From Flavobacterium limnophilum (GTDB taxonomy: Bacteria; Bacteroidota; Bacteroidia; Flavobacteriales; Flavobacteriaceae): a stretch of DNA of 64,000 nt. Made by a program: the position numbers and the translations under genes. Of this stretch, positions 29,363 to 38,375 are shown piece by piece. Location of the stretch: positions 3,534,001-3,598,000 of the forward strand of contig NZ_CP114289.2 in NCBI RefSeq assembly GCF_027111315.2. Reading direction: 5' to 3'. The notes beneath the pieces are model-generated. The model saw nothing but the letters and a program-made list of their open reading frames with translations. It searched no databases and had not been told where the DNA came from. Every line of letters starts with the position of its first letter. Positions within the stretch are counted from its first letter, which is position 1.

Positions 29363-30412
29363 ATGAAAGTAACCATAGACGGTCAAGCGATTGAGGTAGA
29401 GCCAGGAACAACTATCCTGCAAGCAGCCAGAATGATTGGAGGAGAAGTAGTTCCACCAGCCATGTGCTACCATTCTAAACTAAAAGGAAGCGGTGGAAAA
29501 TGTCGTGCTTGCTTGGTTGAAGTAGCCAAAGGAAGTGAAGCCGACCCAAGACCAATGCCAAAATTAATGGCCTCTTGTGTAACGGGTTGCCAAGATGGAA
29601 TGGAAGTGAACAGCAAATCTTCACCAAGAGTGCAAGAAACAAGAAAAGCCGTTACGGAATTCTTGTTGATTAATCACCCTTTGGATTGTCCGGTATGTGA
29701 CCAAGCTGGAGAATGCGATTTGCAGAATTTAAGTTTCGAACACGGAAAATCAGAAAGTCGTTATATCGAAGAAAAAAGAACTTTCGAACCAGAAGATATT
29801 GGCCCAAATATTCAATTGCACATGAACCGTTGCATTCTTTGCTACCGATGTGTGATGGTTGCTGACCAAATCACAGACAACCGCGTTCACGGAGTGATGG
29901 ACAGGGGAGATCATTCGAATATTTCGACATGTATTTCACACGCCATCGACAATGAATTTTCAGGAAACATGATTGACGTTTGTCCAGTTGGAGCTTTGAC
30001 CGACAAGACATTCCGATTTAAATCAAGAGTTTGGTTCAACAAACCTTATGACGCTCATAGAGATTGTCCTACTTGTTCCGGAAAAACCACGGTTTGGATG
30101 TTTGGCGACGAAATCCAAAGAGTTACCGGCAGAAAAGACGAATTCCACGAAGTGGACGAATTCATTTGCAACAGCTGTCGTTTTGACCATAAAGACGTCA
30201 ATGACTGGGTTATTGAAGGCCCAAGAGCCTTTGAAAAAGATTCTGTCATCAATCAAAACAAGCATTTCGGAAAATTAGAAAAAGTGGTGATTGAAACCGA
30301 AGAGACTATTCTTTTAGGAAGAGAGCAAGACAGAAAAAAAATAAGTATGGCCGAGATTGATTACAACGAAAAAATAGATGGCGAACCAGTAAATTCTAAA
30401 AAAAATGGATAG
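29363..30412 (+). CDS. nuoG: NADH-quinone oxidoreductase subunit G, short form
   Basis: A 349-residue iron-sulfur subunit. [2Fe-2S] ligands are in MCYHSKLKGSGGKCRACL and a later Cys (MASCVTGC). The His/Cys [4Fe-4S] site is HPLDCPVCDQAGECDLQ. The next site is CILCYRCVM with CPVGAL. It is much shorter than E. coli NuoG (about 900 residues): the large molybdopterin-oxidoreductase-like domain is mostly missing, a form I associate with Bacteroidetes. It overlaps nuoH by eight bases. Confidence 0.93.
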   Translation: MKVTIDGQAIEVEPGTTILQAARMIGGEVVPPAMCYHSKLKGSGGKCRACLVEVAKGSEADPRPMPKLMASCVTGCQDGMEVNSKSSPRVQETRKAVTEFLLINHPLDCPVCDQAGECDLQNLSFEHGKSESRYIEEKRTFEPEDIGPNIQLHMNRCILCYRCVMVADQITDNRVHGVMDRGDHSNISTCISHAIDNEFSGNMIDVCPVGALTDKTFRFKSRVWFNKPYDAHRDCPTCSGKTTVWMFGDEIQRVTGRKDEFHEVDEFICNSCRFDHKDVNDWVIEGPRAFEKDSVINQNKHFGKLEKVVIETEETILLGREQDRKKISMAEIDYNEKIDGEPVNSKKNG

Positions 30413-31457
30413 TACATTTATTATAGAAAAAAGTGTTGTAATCCTTGTGGTGTTTGCCTTTACGATGATAATGGCAATGTATTCCACTTGGGCTGAAAGA
30501 AAAGTGGCCGCATTTCTTCAAGACAGGGTTGGCCCTAATCGTGCTGGATGGGGAGGATTGTTTCAACCGCTTGCCGATGGATTAAAATTATTTTCAAAAG
30601 AAGAATTTACACCCAATACTCCCAATAAATTTTTGTTTGTTGTAGGCCCAGGAATTGCCATGGCCACAGCTTTGATGACCAGCGCCGTTATTCCTTGGGG
30701 CGATAGATTCCATCTTTTTGGAAGAGACATTTTACTGCAAGCTACCGATATCAATGTTGGTATTTTATACGTTTTTGGAATTGTTTCGGTTGGTGTTTAC
30801 GGAATCATGATTGGTGGATGGGCTTCCAACAATAAATTCTCGTTGATGGGTGCCATTCGTGCCGCCTCTCAAATGGTTTCTTATGAAGTAGCCATGGGAT
30901 TATCGATTATTGCATTAACAATGATGACCGGTACATTGAGTTTAAAAGAAATCTCGGCTCAGCAATCTGGAATGAACTGGAATGTTTTTTACCAGCCTTT
31001 ATCCTTTTTAATATTCTTGATTTGTGCTTTTGCTGAAACCAATAGAACTCCTTTTGACTTGGCGGAATGCGAAACCGAATTAATTGGTGGTTACCATACC
31101 GAATATTCATCCATGAAAATGGGTTTCTATTTATTTGCCGAATATGCCAACATGTTTATTTCGTCAACCATTTTGGCAGTATTGTTCTTCGGAGGATATA
31201 ATTATCCAGGAATGAGCTGGGCAATCGAAAATTGGGGTGTGAACATTGCCAATGTTTTAGGAATTACAGCCTTGTTTATCAAATTATGTGGATTTATATT
31301 CTTTTACATGTGGGTTCGCTGGACTATTCCAAGATTTAGATACGATCAATTGATGCATTTGGGGTGGAGAATATTGATTCCATTGTCAATTTTCAATATC
31401 ATGATTACTGGAATTGTGATTTTAAGAACAGAAATAGCAGCATATTTAGGATTTTAA
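30405..31457 (+). CDS. nuoH: NADH-quinone oxidoreductase subunit H
   Basis: A 350-residue membrane subunit with eight predicted helices at the quinone entry channel. Conserved: AERKVAAFLQDRVGPNRAG near the start, AETNRTPFDLAE and the adjacent acidic ETELIGGYHTEYSS loop. Its stop is followed not by nuoI, as usual, but by an inserted ORF6N gene. Confidence 0.96.
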   Translation: MDSTFIIEKSVVILVVFAFTMIMAMYSTWAERKVAAFLQDRVGPNRAGWGGLFQPLADGLKLFSKEEFTPNTPNKFLFVVGPGIAMATALMTSAVIPWGDRFHLFGRDILLQATDINVGILYVFGIVSVGVYGIMIGGWASNNKFSLMGAIRAASQMVSYEVAMGLSIIALTMMTGTLSLKEISAQQSGMNWNVFYQPLSFLIFLICAFAETNRTPFDLAECETELIGGYHTEYSSMKMGFYLFAEYANMFISSTILAVLFFGGYNYPGMSWAIENWGVNIANVLGITALFIKLCGFIFFYMWVRWTIPRFRYDQLMHLGWRILIPLSIFNIMITGIVILRTEIAAYLGF

Positions 31458-31515
31458 TTACCGTAATTAACTGGACACAAGTAGATTAAATGTTTTTATA
31501 TAAATAAAAACTAAA

Positions 31516-31536
31516 GGTATCGCAAAATGCGATACC
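31516..31536 (+). promoter_or_regulatory. Perfect palindrome upstream of the ORF6N gene
   Basis: GGTATCGC (31516-31523), AAAAT, GCGATACC (31529-31536), 20 bases before the ORF6N start codon. The same palindrome core with the following bases recurs inside the gene at 31759-31787. It is a likely operator or, alternatively, an RNA hairpin. Confidence 0.75.
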
Positions 31537-31555
31537 TTATAAACAAAATCATTAT

Positions 31556-32077
31556 ATGGACGGCATTATCATCCCAAATGAAATAATTGAAAATAAAATT
31601 TATTTGATAAGGAATACAAAAGTAATGCTAGACAGAGACTTAGCAATTCTTTTTGATGTAAAACCGTATAGATTAAGAGAACAAGTATCTAGAAATCTGG
31701 ATAAATTCCCTGAACATTTTATGTTCAGATTAAATGAAGTTGAAACACAAATTATGATATCGCAAAATGCGATACCCTCTAAACAAGCTTTGGGAGGTTC
31801 GTTGCCGTATGTCTTCACAGAACACGGAATTTTACAATTATCAAATGTTGTAAAAAGCGAGAAAGCAACTCAAATTAGTATAAAAATTATTGAGATTTTT
31901 GTCAATATGAGAGAATTTCTATCCAATAATTTGAGTTCAAAAATTGATATTGAAGAAATCAAAAGAAGATTAGATAACAACGACAAGAATGTAGAATTAC
32001 TCTTTAGTTATCTGGATGAAATGATGGATAAAAACGAAAATAAAATTGAAAGAATTAAAATAGGTTATAAAAAATAA
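31556..32077 (+). CDS. ORF6N-domain DNA-binding protein inserted in the nuo operon
   Basis: A 173-residue protein whose first 120 residues match the ORF6N domain: IENKIYLIRNTKVMLDRDLA, LFDVKPYRLREQVSRNLDKFPEHFMF and LPYVFTEHGILQLS. ORF6N is a KilA-N-type DNA-binding domain known from phage antirepressors and bacterial genomes. The C-terminus is a short charged helix (IEEIKRRLDNND...). It sits between nuoH and nuoI and has no role in complex I. A palindrome before the gene also lies within it. It is probably a mobile or selfish insertion; whether it interferes with the operon is unknown. Confidence 0.85.
   Translation: MDGIIIPNEIIENKIYLIRNTKVMLDRDLAILFDVKPYRLREQVSRNLDKFPEHFMFRLNEVETQIMISQNAIPSKQALGGSLPYVFTEHGILQLSNVVKSEKATQISIKIIEIFVNMREFLSNNLSSKIDIEEIKRRLDNNDKNVELLFSYLDEMMDKNENKIERIKIGYKK
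31759..31787 (+). repeat. Intragenic copy of the ORF6N palindrome
   Basis: TATCGCAAAATGCGATACC followed by CTCTAAACAA matches 31518-31546 with two mismatches in 29 bases. Here it encodes ISQNAIPSKQ. The upstream copy would encode VSQNAIPYKQ and is in the same frame as the ATG. Confidence 0.75.
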
Positions 32078-32097
32078 TTAGCACCGAAATGCCCTAC

Positions 32098-32130
32098 CCC
32101 GAAAGGTATAAATCTAGATTTTTTTTCGGG
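32098..32130 (+). other. Hairpin-like sequence after the ORF6N gene
   Basis: CCCGAAA (32098-32104) pairs with TTTCGGG (32124-32130) across a 19-base AT-rich loop containing a T run. It may be a weak terminator or the right edge of the inserted segment. No target-site duplication is obvious. Confidence 0.35.
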
Positions 32131-32170
32131 AGAAACGAACACTAGGATTAAGCTTCAAAAAAAAATAAAA

Positions 32171-32716
32171 ATGTCAATACAAGAAATATCACTTTCCGGA
32201 AGAAAAAAGGTGGTCTCCAACAAGGAGATGACTTTTCTCGAACGAATGTATCTAATAGCCATTTTCAAAGGCTTATGGATTACCATCAAGCATTTATTCA
32301 GAAAAAAAGCCACTATTCAATATCCCGAACAAACACGTGAAAGAAGTGCTGTTTATCGTGGTCAACACATGTTGAAACGAGACGAACAAGGTCGCGAAAA
32401 CTGTACAGCTTGCGGGTTATGTGCTTTGTCATGTCCTGCAGAAGCCATCACGATGAAGGCCGCAGAGCGTAAAGCCGACGAAAAACATTTGTATCGCGAA
32501 GAGAAATATGCCGAGATATACGAAATCAACATGTTGCGTTGCATCTTTTGTGGATTGTGCGAGGAAGCCTGCCCGAAAGACGCCATCTATTTGACGATTT
32601 CCAAAGAATTGGTTCCAGCAAGTTACGATAGGGAAGATTTTATTTTTGGTAAAGATAAATTGGTAATGCCTTTGGACGTTGCAATAAAAAATACTCAACT
32701 TAAAAACGCCTACTAA
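32171..32716 (+). CDS. nuoI: NADH-quinone oxidoreductase subunit I
   Basis: A 181-residue ferredoxin-like subunit carrying clusters N6a/N6b in two [4Fe-4S] motifs, CTACGLCALSCPAEA and CIFCGLCEEACPKDA. nuoJ starts at the next base after its stop. Its distance from nuoH (over 700 bases) is caused by the ORF6N insertion. Confidence 0.95.
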   Translation: MSIQEISLSGRKKVVSNKEMTFLERMYLIAIFKGLWITIKHLFRKKATIQYPEQTRERSAVYRGQHMLKRDEQGRENCTACGLCALSCPAEAITMKAAERKADEKHLYREEKYAEIYEINMLRCIFCGLCEEACPKDAIYLTISKELVPASYDREDFIFGKDKLVMPLDVAIKNTQLKNAY

Positions 32717-33256
32717 ATGATACACATTCCCAATATAGCAAATGCAACCGCAATTCAAATCTTGTTTTGCGTACTCTCTGTTATCACATTGGCTTCTGCA
32801 TTTATGACGATTTACAGTAGAAAACCAATGCACAGCGCCATCTATTTATTGATATGCTTCACTTCGATAACTGGACATTATTTGATATTAAATGCCCAAT
32901 TTTTGGCGATGGTAAACTTGATTGTTTACATAGGAGCCATCATGATCTTGATCGTCTTCACGATAATGTTGATGAATCTCAACAAAGAAAACGAAGTGTA
33001 TAAGCCCAGAATTACACGTTTAGGAGCTATTGTTACCTTCTGTTTGATGTGTCTGGTTTTGATAGCCATTTTCATCAACTCGAAACCAATTGTTGGGGAA
33101 TACACCACAACCGGCGAAGATTACCAATCCATAAAAGTATTGGGCAAAGTGCTGTTGAACGAGTATATGGTGCCTTTCGAATTTGCTTCCATATTGCTTT
33201 TGGTGGCGATGATTGGAGCGGTTTTATTGTCTAAAAAAGAAAAAACAAAGAAATAA
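32717..33256 (+). CDS. nuoJ: NADH-quinone oxidoreductase subunit J
   Basis: A 179-residue membrane-arm subunit with five predicted helices. The conserved region is [28 protein letters not shown]. It directly abuts nuoI and nuoK. Confidence 0.94.
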   Translation: MIHIPNIANATAIQILFCVLSVITLASAFMTIYSRKPMHSAIYLLICFTSITGHYLILNAQFLAMVNLIVYIGAIMILIVFTIMLMNLNKENEVYKPRITRLGAIVTFCLMCLVLIAIFINSKPIVGEYTTTGEDYQSIKVLGKVLLNEYMVPFEFASILLLVAMIGAVLLSKKEKTKK

Positions 33257-33257
33257 T

Positions 33258-33578
33258 ATGAGCAATATTTTGAATCAAGTTGGTATCGAAAATTATATAT
33301 TTCTGAGCGTAATACTTTTTTGTATTGGCGTTTTTGGAGTGTTGTACAGACGAAATGCCATCATCGTGTTTATGTCAATTGAAATCATGTTGAATGCGGT
33401 CAATCTTTTGTTCGTGGCTTTTTCAACCTATCATCAAGATGCGCAAGGACAGGTTTTCGTGTTTTTCTCCATGGCTGTTGCTGCTGCAGAAGTGGCGGTA
33501 GGATTGGCTATTTTAGTTTCAATATTCAGGAATATGGACACAATTGATGTTGGGAATTTAAAAAATTTAAAAGGATAA
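33258..33578 (+). CDS. nuoK: NADH-quinone oxidoreductase subunit K
   Basis: A 106-residue three-helix antiporter-like subunit. Helix-embedded glutamates are seen in [18 protein letters not shown] and [14 protein letters not shown]. The start at [17 protein letters not shown] (33258) follows the nuoJ stop by one base; the open frame upstream lies inside nuoJ. Confidence 0.95.
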   Translation: MSNILNQVGIENYIFLSVILFCIGVFGVLYRRNAIIVFMSIEIMLNAVNLLFVAFSTYHQDAQGQVFVFFSMAVAAAEVAVGLAILVSIFRNMDTIDVGNLKNLKG

Positions 33579-33584
33579 TCTTCA

Positions 33585-35462
33585 ATGGATACAAATTTAG
33601 TTTTAGTCTTACTGTTAGCTCCTTTTTTAGGATTTTTATTTAATGTTTTCCTGGGCAAAAAAGCAGGCAAAAGCATCGTAGGAATTGTGGGAACACTTTC
33701 TGTTGCAGTTTCTTTTGCGATAACTTTATACTTGTTCGGAAATGCAACTCAAGAACCTGTTGTCATTAATTTATTCGATTGGATTTCTATAGAAAGATTC
33801 GACGTGAGTTTTGGTTTTCTCATTGACCAATTGTCATTGATTTGGTTGTTGTTCGTAACAGGAATCGGTTCGCTGATTCACTTGTACTCTATCAGTTATA
33901 TGCACGATGACGAAAAAATGCATTCGTTTTTTGCTTACTTAAACCTGTTTATTTTCTTTATGATTACGTTGGTTATTGGAAGCAACTTGCTGATGATGTT
34001 CATTGGTTGGGAAGGCGTTGGTCTTTGCTCCTATTTGTTGATTGGATTTTGGTACAAAAACCAAGACTTTAATGATGCTGCCAAAAAAGCTTTCATTATG
34101 AATAGAATTGGAGATTTAGGGTTTCTAATCGGGATTTTTCTATTATTATCATATTGTGGTTCGCTTGAGTATGGACAAATGAATGCAATGTTACAATTTG
34201 GATCAGCAGTTAGAACTCCAATATTAGTTCCTATTGCTGCATTTTGCTTATTCATAGGTGCTTGTGGAAAATCAGCTCAAATCCCATTATATACTTGGTT
34301 ACCTGATGCGATGGCGGGACCAACGCCTGTTTCGGCATTGATTCACGCTGCAACAATGGTTACTGCAGGTATCTTTATGATAACTAGAATGAATTTCCTG
34401 TTTGATATGGCTCCAAGCATTCAAAATATAATTGCCATTGTTGGTGCAGTTACCGCTTTGGTTGCCGCCACGATTGCCTTGGTTCAAAATGACATCAAGA
34501 AAGTATTGGCCTATTCTACAGTTTCTCAATTGGGATTAATGTTTTTGGCTTTAGGATTGGGTGCTTATGAAGTGGCCGTTTTCCACGTAATCACGCACGC
34601 TTTCTTCAAAGCTTGTTTGTTCTTGGGTTCCGGTTCGGTAATTCACGGTTTGCACGGTGAACAAGATATGCGCAAAATGGGTGGTTTGAAAAAAGCAATG
34701 CCTATCACTTTCATAACAATGTTGATAGCTTCATTGGCAATCTCTGGTATATTCCCGTTGGCTGGATTTTGGTCGAAAGACGAAATCTTGATGACAGCTT
34801 TTCACGAAAACAAAGCCTTATGGGTAATTGGTTCAATAGCTTCGATAATGACGGCTTTCTATATGTTTAGATTGATTTATTTGACCTTCTTCAATTCTTT
34901 TAGAGGAACCGAAGAACAAAAACATCATTTACACGAAAGTCCAGGTTTGATCACTTTGCCATTAATCGTATTGGCGATTTTGTCATTCTTTGGTGGAATC
35001 ATCAGTTTGCCAGGACACAGTTGGTTGAACGAATATTTGTCTCCATTATTTTCGAAAGTGTCTCACGAAGCACACACCTTGGGATCTACCGAATATATGC
35101 TGATGGCGATTGCCACAATTGGTGCCATTATCGGAATTGGGATTGCCTACAAAAAATACTTGAAAGACAATACCATTCCAAGTGAAGATGCTGAAATAAC
35201 AGGTGTTTCAAAAGTTTTATACAACAAATATTATGTTGACGAGGCTTACGATGCTATTTTCGTAAAACCGATAAATGTACTTTCCAGTTTCTTCAGGGAT
35301 GCTGTGGAAACCACATTGTCGGCACTGGTTTTTGGATTAGGAAAAGTGACCAACGAAATCGCTTTGCAAGGAAAAAAAGTACACAACGGCAGTGTTGGTC
35401 TGTACCTTTTCGCTTTTGTTTTAGGCGTTATTGCCATAATAACTTATTTATTTTTACAATAA
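33585..35462 (+). CDS. nuoL: NADH-quinone oxidoreductase subunit L
   Basis: A 625-residue proton-pumping subunit, homologous to Mrp antiporters, with about 16 helices. Conserved WEGVGLCSYLLIGFW (pump Glu), IPLYTWLPDAMAGPTPVSALIHAATMVTAG and the lysine-bearing DIKKVLAYSTVSQLG are present. The C-terminal lateral helix region is present. Confidence 0.97.
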   Translation: MDTNLVLVLLLAPFLGFLFNVFLGKKAGKSIVGIVGTLSVAVSFAITLYLFGNATQEPVVINLFDWISIERFDVSFGFLIDQLSLIWLLFVTGIGSLIHLYSISYMHDDEKMHSFFAYLNLFIFFMITLVIGSNLLMMFIGWEGVGLCSYLLIGFWYKNQDFNDAAKKAFIMNRIGDLGFLIGIFLLLSYCGSLEYGQMNAMLQFGSAVRTPILVPIAAFCLFIGACGKSAQIPLYTWLPDAMAGPTPVSALIHAATMVTAGIFMITRMNFLFDMAPSIQNIIAIVGAVTALVAATIALVQNDIKKVLAYSTVSQLGLMFLALGLGAYEVAVFHVITHAFFKACLFLGSGSVIHGLHGEQDMRKMGGLKKAMPITFITMLIASLAISGIFPLAGFWSKDEILMTAFHENKALWVIGSIASIMTAFYMFRLIYLTFFNSFRGTEEQKHHLHESPGLITLPLIVLAILSFFGGIISLPGHSWLNEYLSPLFSKVSHEAHTLGSTEYMLMAIATIGAIIGIGIAYKKYLKDNTIPSEDAEITGVSKVLYNKYYVDEAYDAIFVKPINVLSSFFRDAVETTLSALVFGLGKVTNEIALQGKKVHNGSVGLYLFAFVLGVIAIITYLFLQ

Positions 35463-35472
35463 TTTTTACATA

Positions 35473-36915
35473 ATGGATGTAACTACACTATTAATTATTC
35501 TTCTTGTTGGCGCATTGGCTACTTATTTTTCGGGCGATAAATGGGCTCCAAAAGTAGCCTTGCTTTTTGGATTGGCCGCTTTTGCAGGTTCCATTTGTTT
35601 GCTGAGCCAATACAATTTAGGAAACGAAATAAATTATGCAACCCTTTGGATAGCGCAACCAAAAATCTATTTTGCTTTACAGGCAGATGGACTTGCCTTG
35701 GCGATGCTTTTGCTGACAACCGCTTTGACACCAATCATCATCTTTTCCTCTTTTGGGAATACCTATAAAAATTCGAAAGCATTCTATGCATTAATCTTGT
35801 TTATGACCTTTGCGATGGCAGGAACCTTCCTTGCCTCCGACGGACTTTTATATTATATTTTCTGGGAATTATCCTTGATTCCTATTTACTTCATCGCCTT
35901 GATTTGGGGTAATGGCGATGCCGAAGAACGCAAAAAAGCAGTGGTTAAATTCTTTATTTACACACTTGCTGGTTCCTTGTTTATGCTGGTTGCCTTTATT
36001 TATTTGCACCAAAAAGCAGGAAGTTTTTTAATCAGCGATTTGACTCAACTTGAATTATCGTCAACAGAACAATTCTGGATATTCTTGGCTTTCTTCTTGG
36101 CGTATGCCATCAAGATTCCATTGATTCCATTTCATACTTGGCAGGCAGAAGTGTACCAAAAAGCGCCAACCGTTGGAACAATGTTGCTTTCCGGAATTAT
36201 GTTGAAAATGGGATTGTATAGCGTTATTCGTTGGCAATTGCCTATCGCTCCATTGGCGGCAAAAGAATTTATGTACGTATTTATTGGACTTGGAATTGCA
36301 GGCGTAATTTATGGTTCAATAGTAGCATTGAGACAAAAAGATTTGAAAAAATTATTGGCTTATTCTTCTTTGGCTCACGTCGGATTAATAGCAGCTGGTG
36401 CTTATACCTTAACGCTTGATGGATTGCGTGGTGCAGTTTTACAAATGATAGCACACGGATTTGTCGTTGTCGGTTTATTCTTTGTGGCTGAAATCATTTT
36501 CAGAAGATACGAAACTAAAGCTATTTCAGAAATGGGCGGTATTCGCGCTCAATCGCCAAAATTCACTTCTATGTTTATGATCTTGGTTTTGGCTTCCGTT
36601 GCCTTGCCTTCGACATTCAACTTTGTGGGAGAATTTACGGTTTTGTATAGTCTTTCTCAAGTAAATATTTGGTTTGCCATTTTGGGTGGAACAACCATAA
36701 TTTTGGGTGCTTATTATATGTTGAAAATGTTTCAACACGTGATGTTGGGCGAAACCAACACCAAATTATTTGCAGACGTAACTTTCAACGAAGGTTTGAC
36801 CTTGGTAATCATCATCGTTGTTTTGTTCTTCTTTGGATTGTATCCAAAACCAATTATCGACTTGATTACGCCAAGTCTACAAAATATTTTAACTCAAGTA
36901 AACAGATTTAACTAA
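35473..36915 (+). CDS. nuoM: NADH-quinone oxidoreductase subunit M
   Basis: A 480-residue antiporter-like subunit with about 14 helices. Conserved: FWELSLIPIYFIALIWG (pump Glu), IPLIPFHTWQAEVYQKAPTVGTMLLSG and DLKKLLAYSSLAHVG. It lies 10 bases after nuoL. Confidence 0.97.
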   Translation: MDVTTLLIILLVGALATYFSGDKWAPKVALLFGLAAFAGSICLLSQYNLGNEINYATLWIAQPKIYFALQADGLALAMLLLTTALTPIIIFSSFGNTYKNSKAFYALILFMTFAMAGTFLASDGLLYYIFWELSLIPIYFIALIWGNGDAEERKKAVVKFFIYTLAGSLFMLVAFIYLHQKAGSFLISDLTQLELSSTEQFWIFLAFFLAYAIKIPLIPFHTWQAEVYQKAPTVGTMLLSGIMLKMGLYSVIRWQLPIAPLAAKEFMYVFIGLGIAGVIYGSIVALRQKDLKKLLAYSSLAHVGLIAAGAYTLTLDGLRGAVLQMIAHGFVVVGLFFVAEIIFRRYETKAISEMGGIRAQSPKFTSMFMILVLASVALPSTFNFVGEFTVLYSLSQVNIWFAILGGTTIILGAYYMLKMFQHVMLGETNTKLFADVTFNEGLTLVIIIVVLFFFGLYPKPIIDLITPSLQNILTQVNRFN

Positions 36916-36927
36916 GTCAAATAAAAA

Positions 36928-38298
36928 ATGAATACATTAATAGCTATAACGGGATTAGGTGTTTTATGCCTTTTATTTGAAATTTTAAATTTTAGAAAAG
37001 CCATCATTCCAATAACAATCATTGGATTATTGGCAGTCCTTGGATTAACCTTTGCAGAATACAATGCTCCAGCGAGTTACTACAACAACATGATTGTGGT
37101 GAGCAAATTCTCGGCTTCATTTTCGGCATTGTTTATTGTTCTAACCATTTTCTTGGTCGCGATGGCCCACGATTTCTACGAAGATCATCAAACAAAAATT
37201 TCCGATTTCATTGCCATCAAAATATTTATGTTGGCTGGAGCGGTTGCCATGGTTTCTTTCGGGAACTTGGCGATGTTCTTTCTTGGAATTGAAATCTTGT
37301 CCATTTCTCTTTATATTCTTGCCGCGAGCAACAGATTGAACGTGAAAAGCAACGAAGCCGGAATGAAATACTTCCTGATGGGTTCTTTTGCCTCGGGAAT
37401 TATATTATTTGGAATTTGCTTGATTTACGGTGCCATGGGAACTTTTGATATTGCAGAAATTAATGATTGGTCACGCTCCGCCGAATTGCCTATTTGGTTC
37501 CCGATAGGAATTTCATTGGTTACCATTGGTATGCTTTTCAAAATTGCTGCCGTTCCTTTTCACTTTTGGGCACCGGACGTTTATGAAGGTTCACCAGCTT
37601 TAGTGACAGCAACAATGAGCACTTTGGTAAAAGTGGTTGCCGTGGCAACGCTATACAAATTATTGACTGCCATGAATGCCGACCTTTCGAATGCATTTAT
37701 CAATATCATCATCATAGTATCGATCGCTTCGATGACCGTTGGAAATATAATGGCGTTGAAACAAACCAATGTGAAGCGTATGTTGGCATTCTCCGGGATT
37801 TCTCACGCCGGTTTCATGTTGATGGCTTTGTTGAGCATCAGCACATCGGCAGGGAGTTTATTGTATTATGCGTCGGCTTATTCTTTAACGGGAATTGCTG
37901 CATTTGCCGTGATTTTATATGTGTGTAAAAACAAGGACAACGAAGATATTACCAACTTTAACGGATTGGGGAAAAACAATCCATTGATGGCAGCAGTTCT
38001 TACGGCTTCTTTGCTTTCGATGGCCGGAATTCCAATCTTTGCCGGATTTTTTGCCAAAATGGTTTTGTTTAGCCAAACCATCCAAGCAGGTTATTTGGTG
38101 GTTGTAATTGCAGCAGTTATCAACTCCATCATCAGTGTGGGTTACTATTTCAAATTGATTTTGGCAATGTACAACAAAGAGCCAAATGAAGCAGTCGCAA
38201 AAACGCCTTTTGTGTTTTATGCGGTAGGTATTGTTGCCATTCTTTTGAATATCGTTTTGGGGTTGTTCCCTTCTGTGGTATTGGATTTGTTGGGATAA
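36928..38298 (+). CDS. nuoN: NADH-quinone oxidoreductase subunit N
   Basis: A 456-residue antiporter-like subunit with about 14 helices. Conserved: FLGIEILSISLYILAA, AAVPFHFWAPDVYEGSPALVTATMST and NVKRMLAFSGISHAGFM. It is the last gene of the nuo operon, followed by a terminator. Confidence 0.97.
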   Translation: MNTLIAITGLGVLCLLFEILNFRKAIIPITIIGLLAVLGLTFAEYNAPASYYNNMIVVSKFSASFSALFIVLTIFLVAMAHDFYEDHQTKISDFIAIKIFMLAGAVAMVSFGNLAMFFLGIEILSISLYILAASNRLNVKSNEAGMKYFLMGSFASGIILFGICLIYGAMGTFDIAEINDWSRSAELPIWFPIGISLVTIGMLFKIAAVPFHFWAPDVYEGSPALVTATMSTLVKVVAVATLYKLLTAMNADLSNAFINIIIIVSIASMTVGNIMALKQTNVKRMLAFSGISHAGFMLMALLSISTSAGSLLYYASAYSLTGIAAFAVILYVCKNKDNEDITNFNGLGKNNPLMAAVLTASLLSMAGIPIFAGFFAKMVLFSQTIQAGYLVVVIAAVINSIISVGYYFKLILAMYNKEPNEAVAKTPFVFYAVGIVAILLNIVLGLFPSVVLDLLG

Positions 38299-38322
38299 TT
38301 TTAAATAGAAAATAAATTATAA

Positions 38323-38352
38323 AAAACCATCAAGAGCAATTTTGATGGTTTT
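38323..38352 (+). terminator. Terminator of the nuo operon
   Basis: AAAACCATCA (38323-38332) pairs with TGATGGTTTT (38343-38352), followed by TTGTTTTC. Confidence 0.85.
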
Positions 38353-38375
38353 TGTTTTCATTATACAACTAAAAT

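Noticed and set aside
29363..30412. nuoG as a truncated pseudogene
   Set aside because: All iron-sulfur sites of the N-terminal part are present, the frame ends cleanly overlapping nuoH, and the short form is what I expect in Bacteroidetes.
31458..32170. Transposon or integron origin of the ORF6N segment
   Set aside because: No transposase, terminal inverted repeats or clear target duplication is visible; I therefore describe it only as an insertion relative to the usual nuo order.
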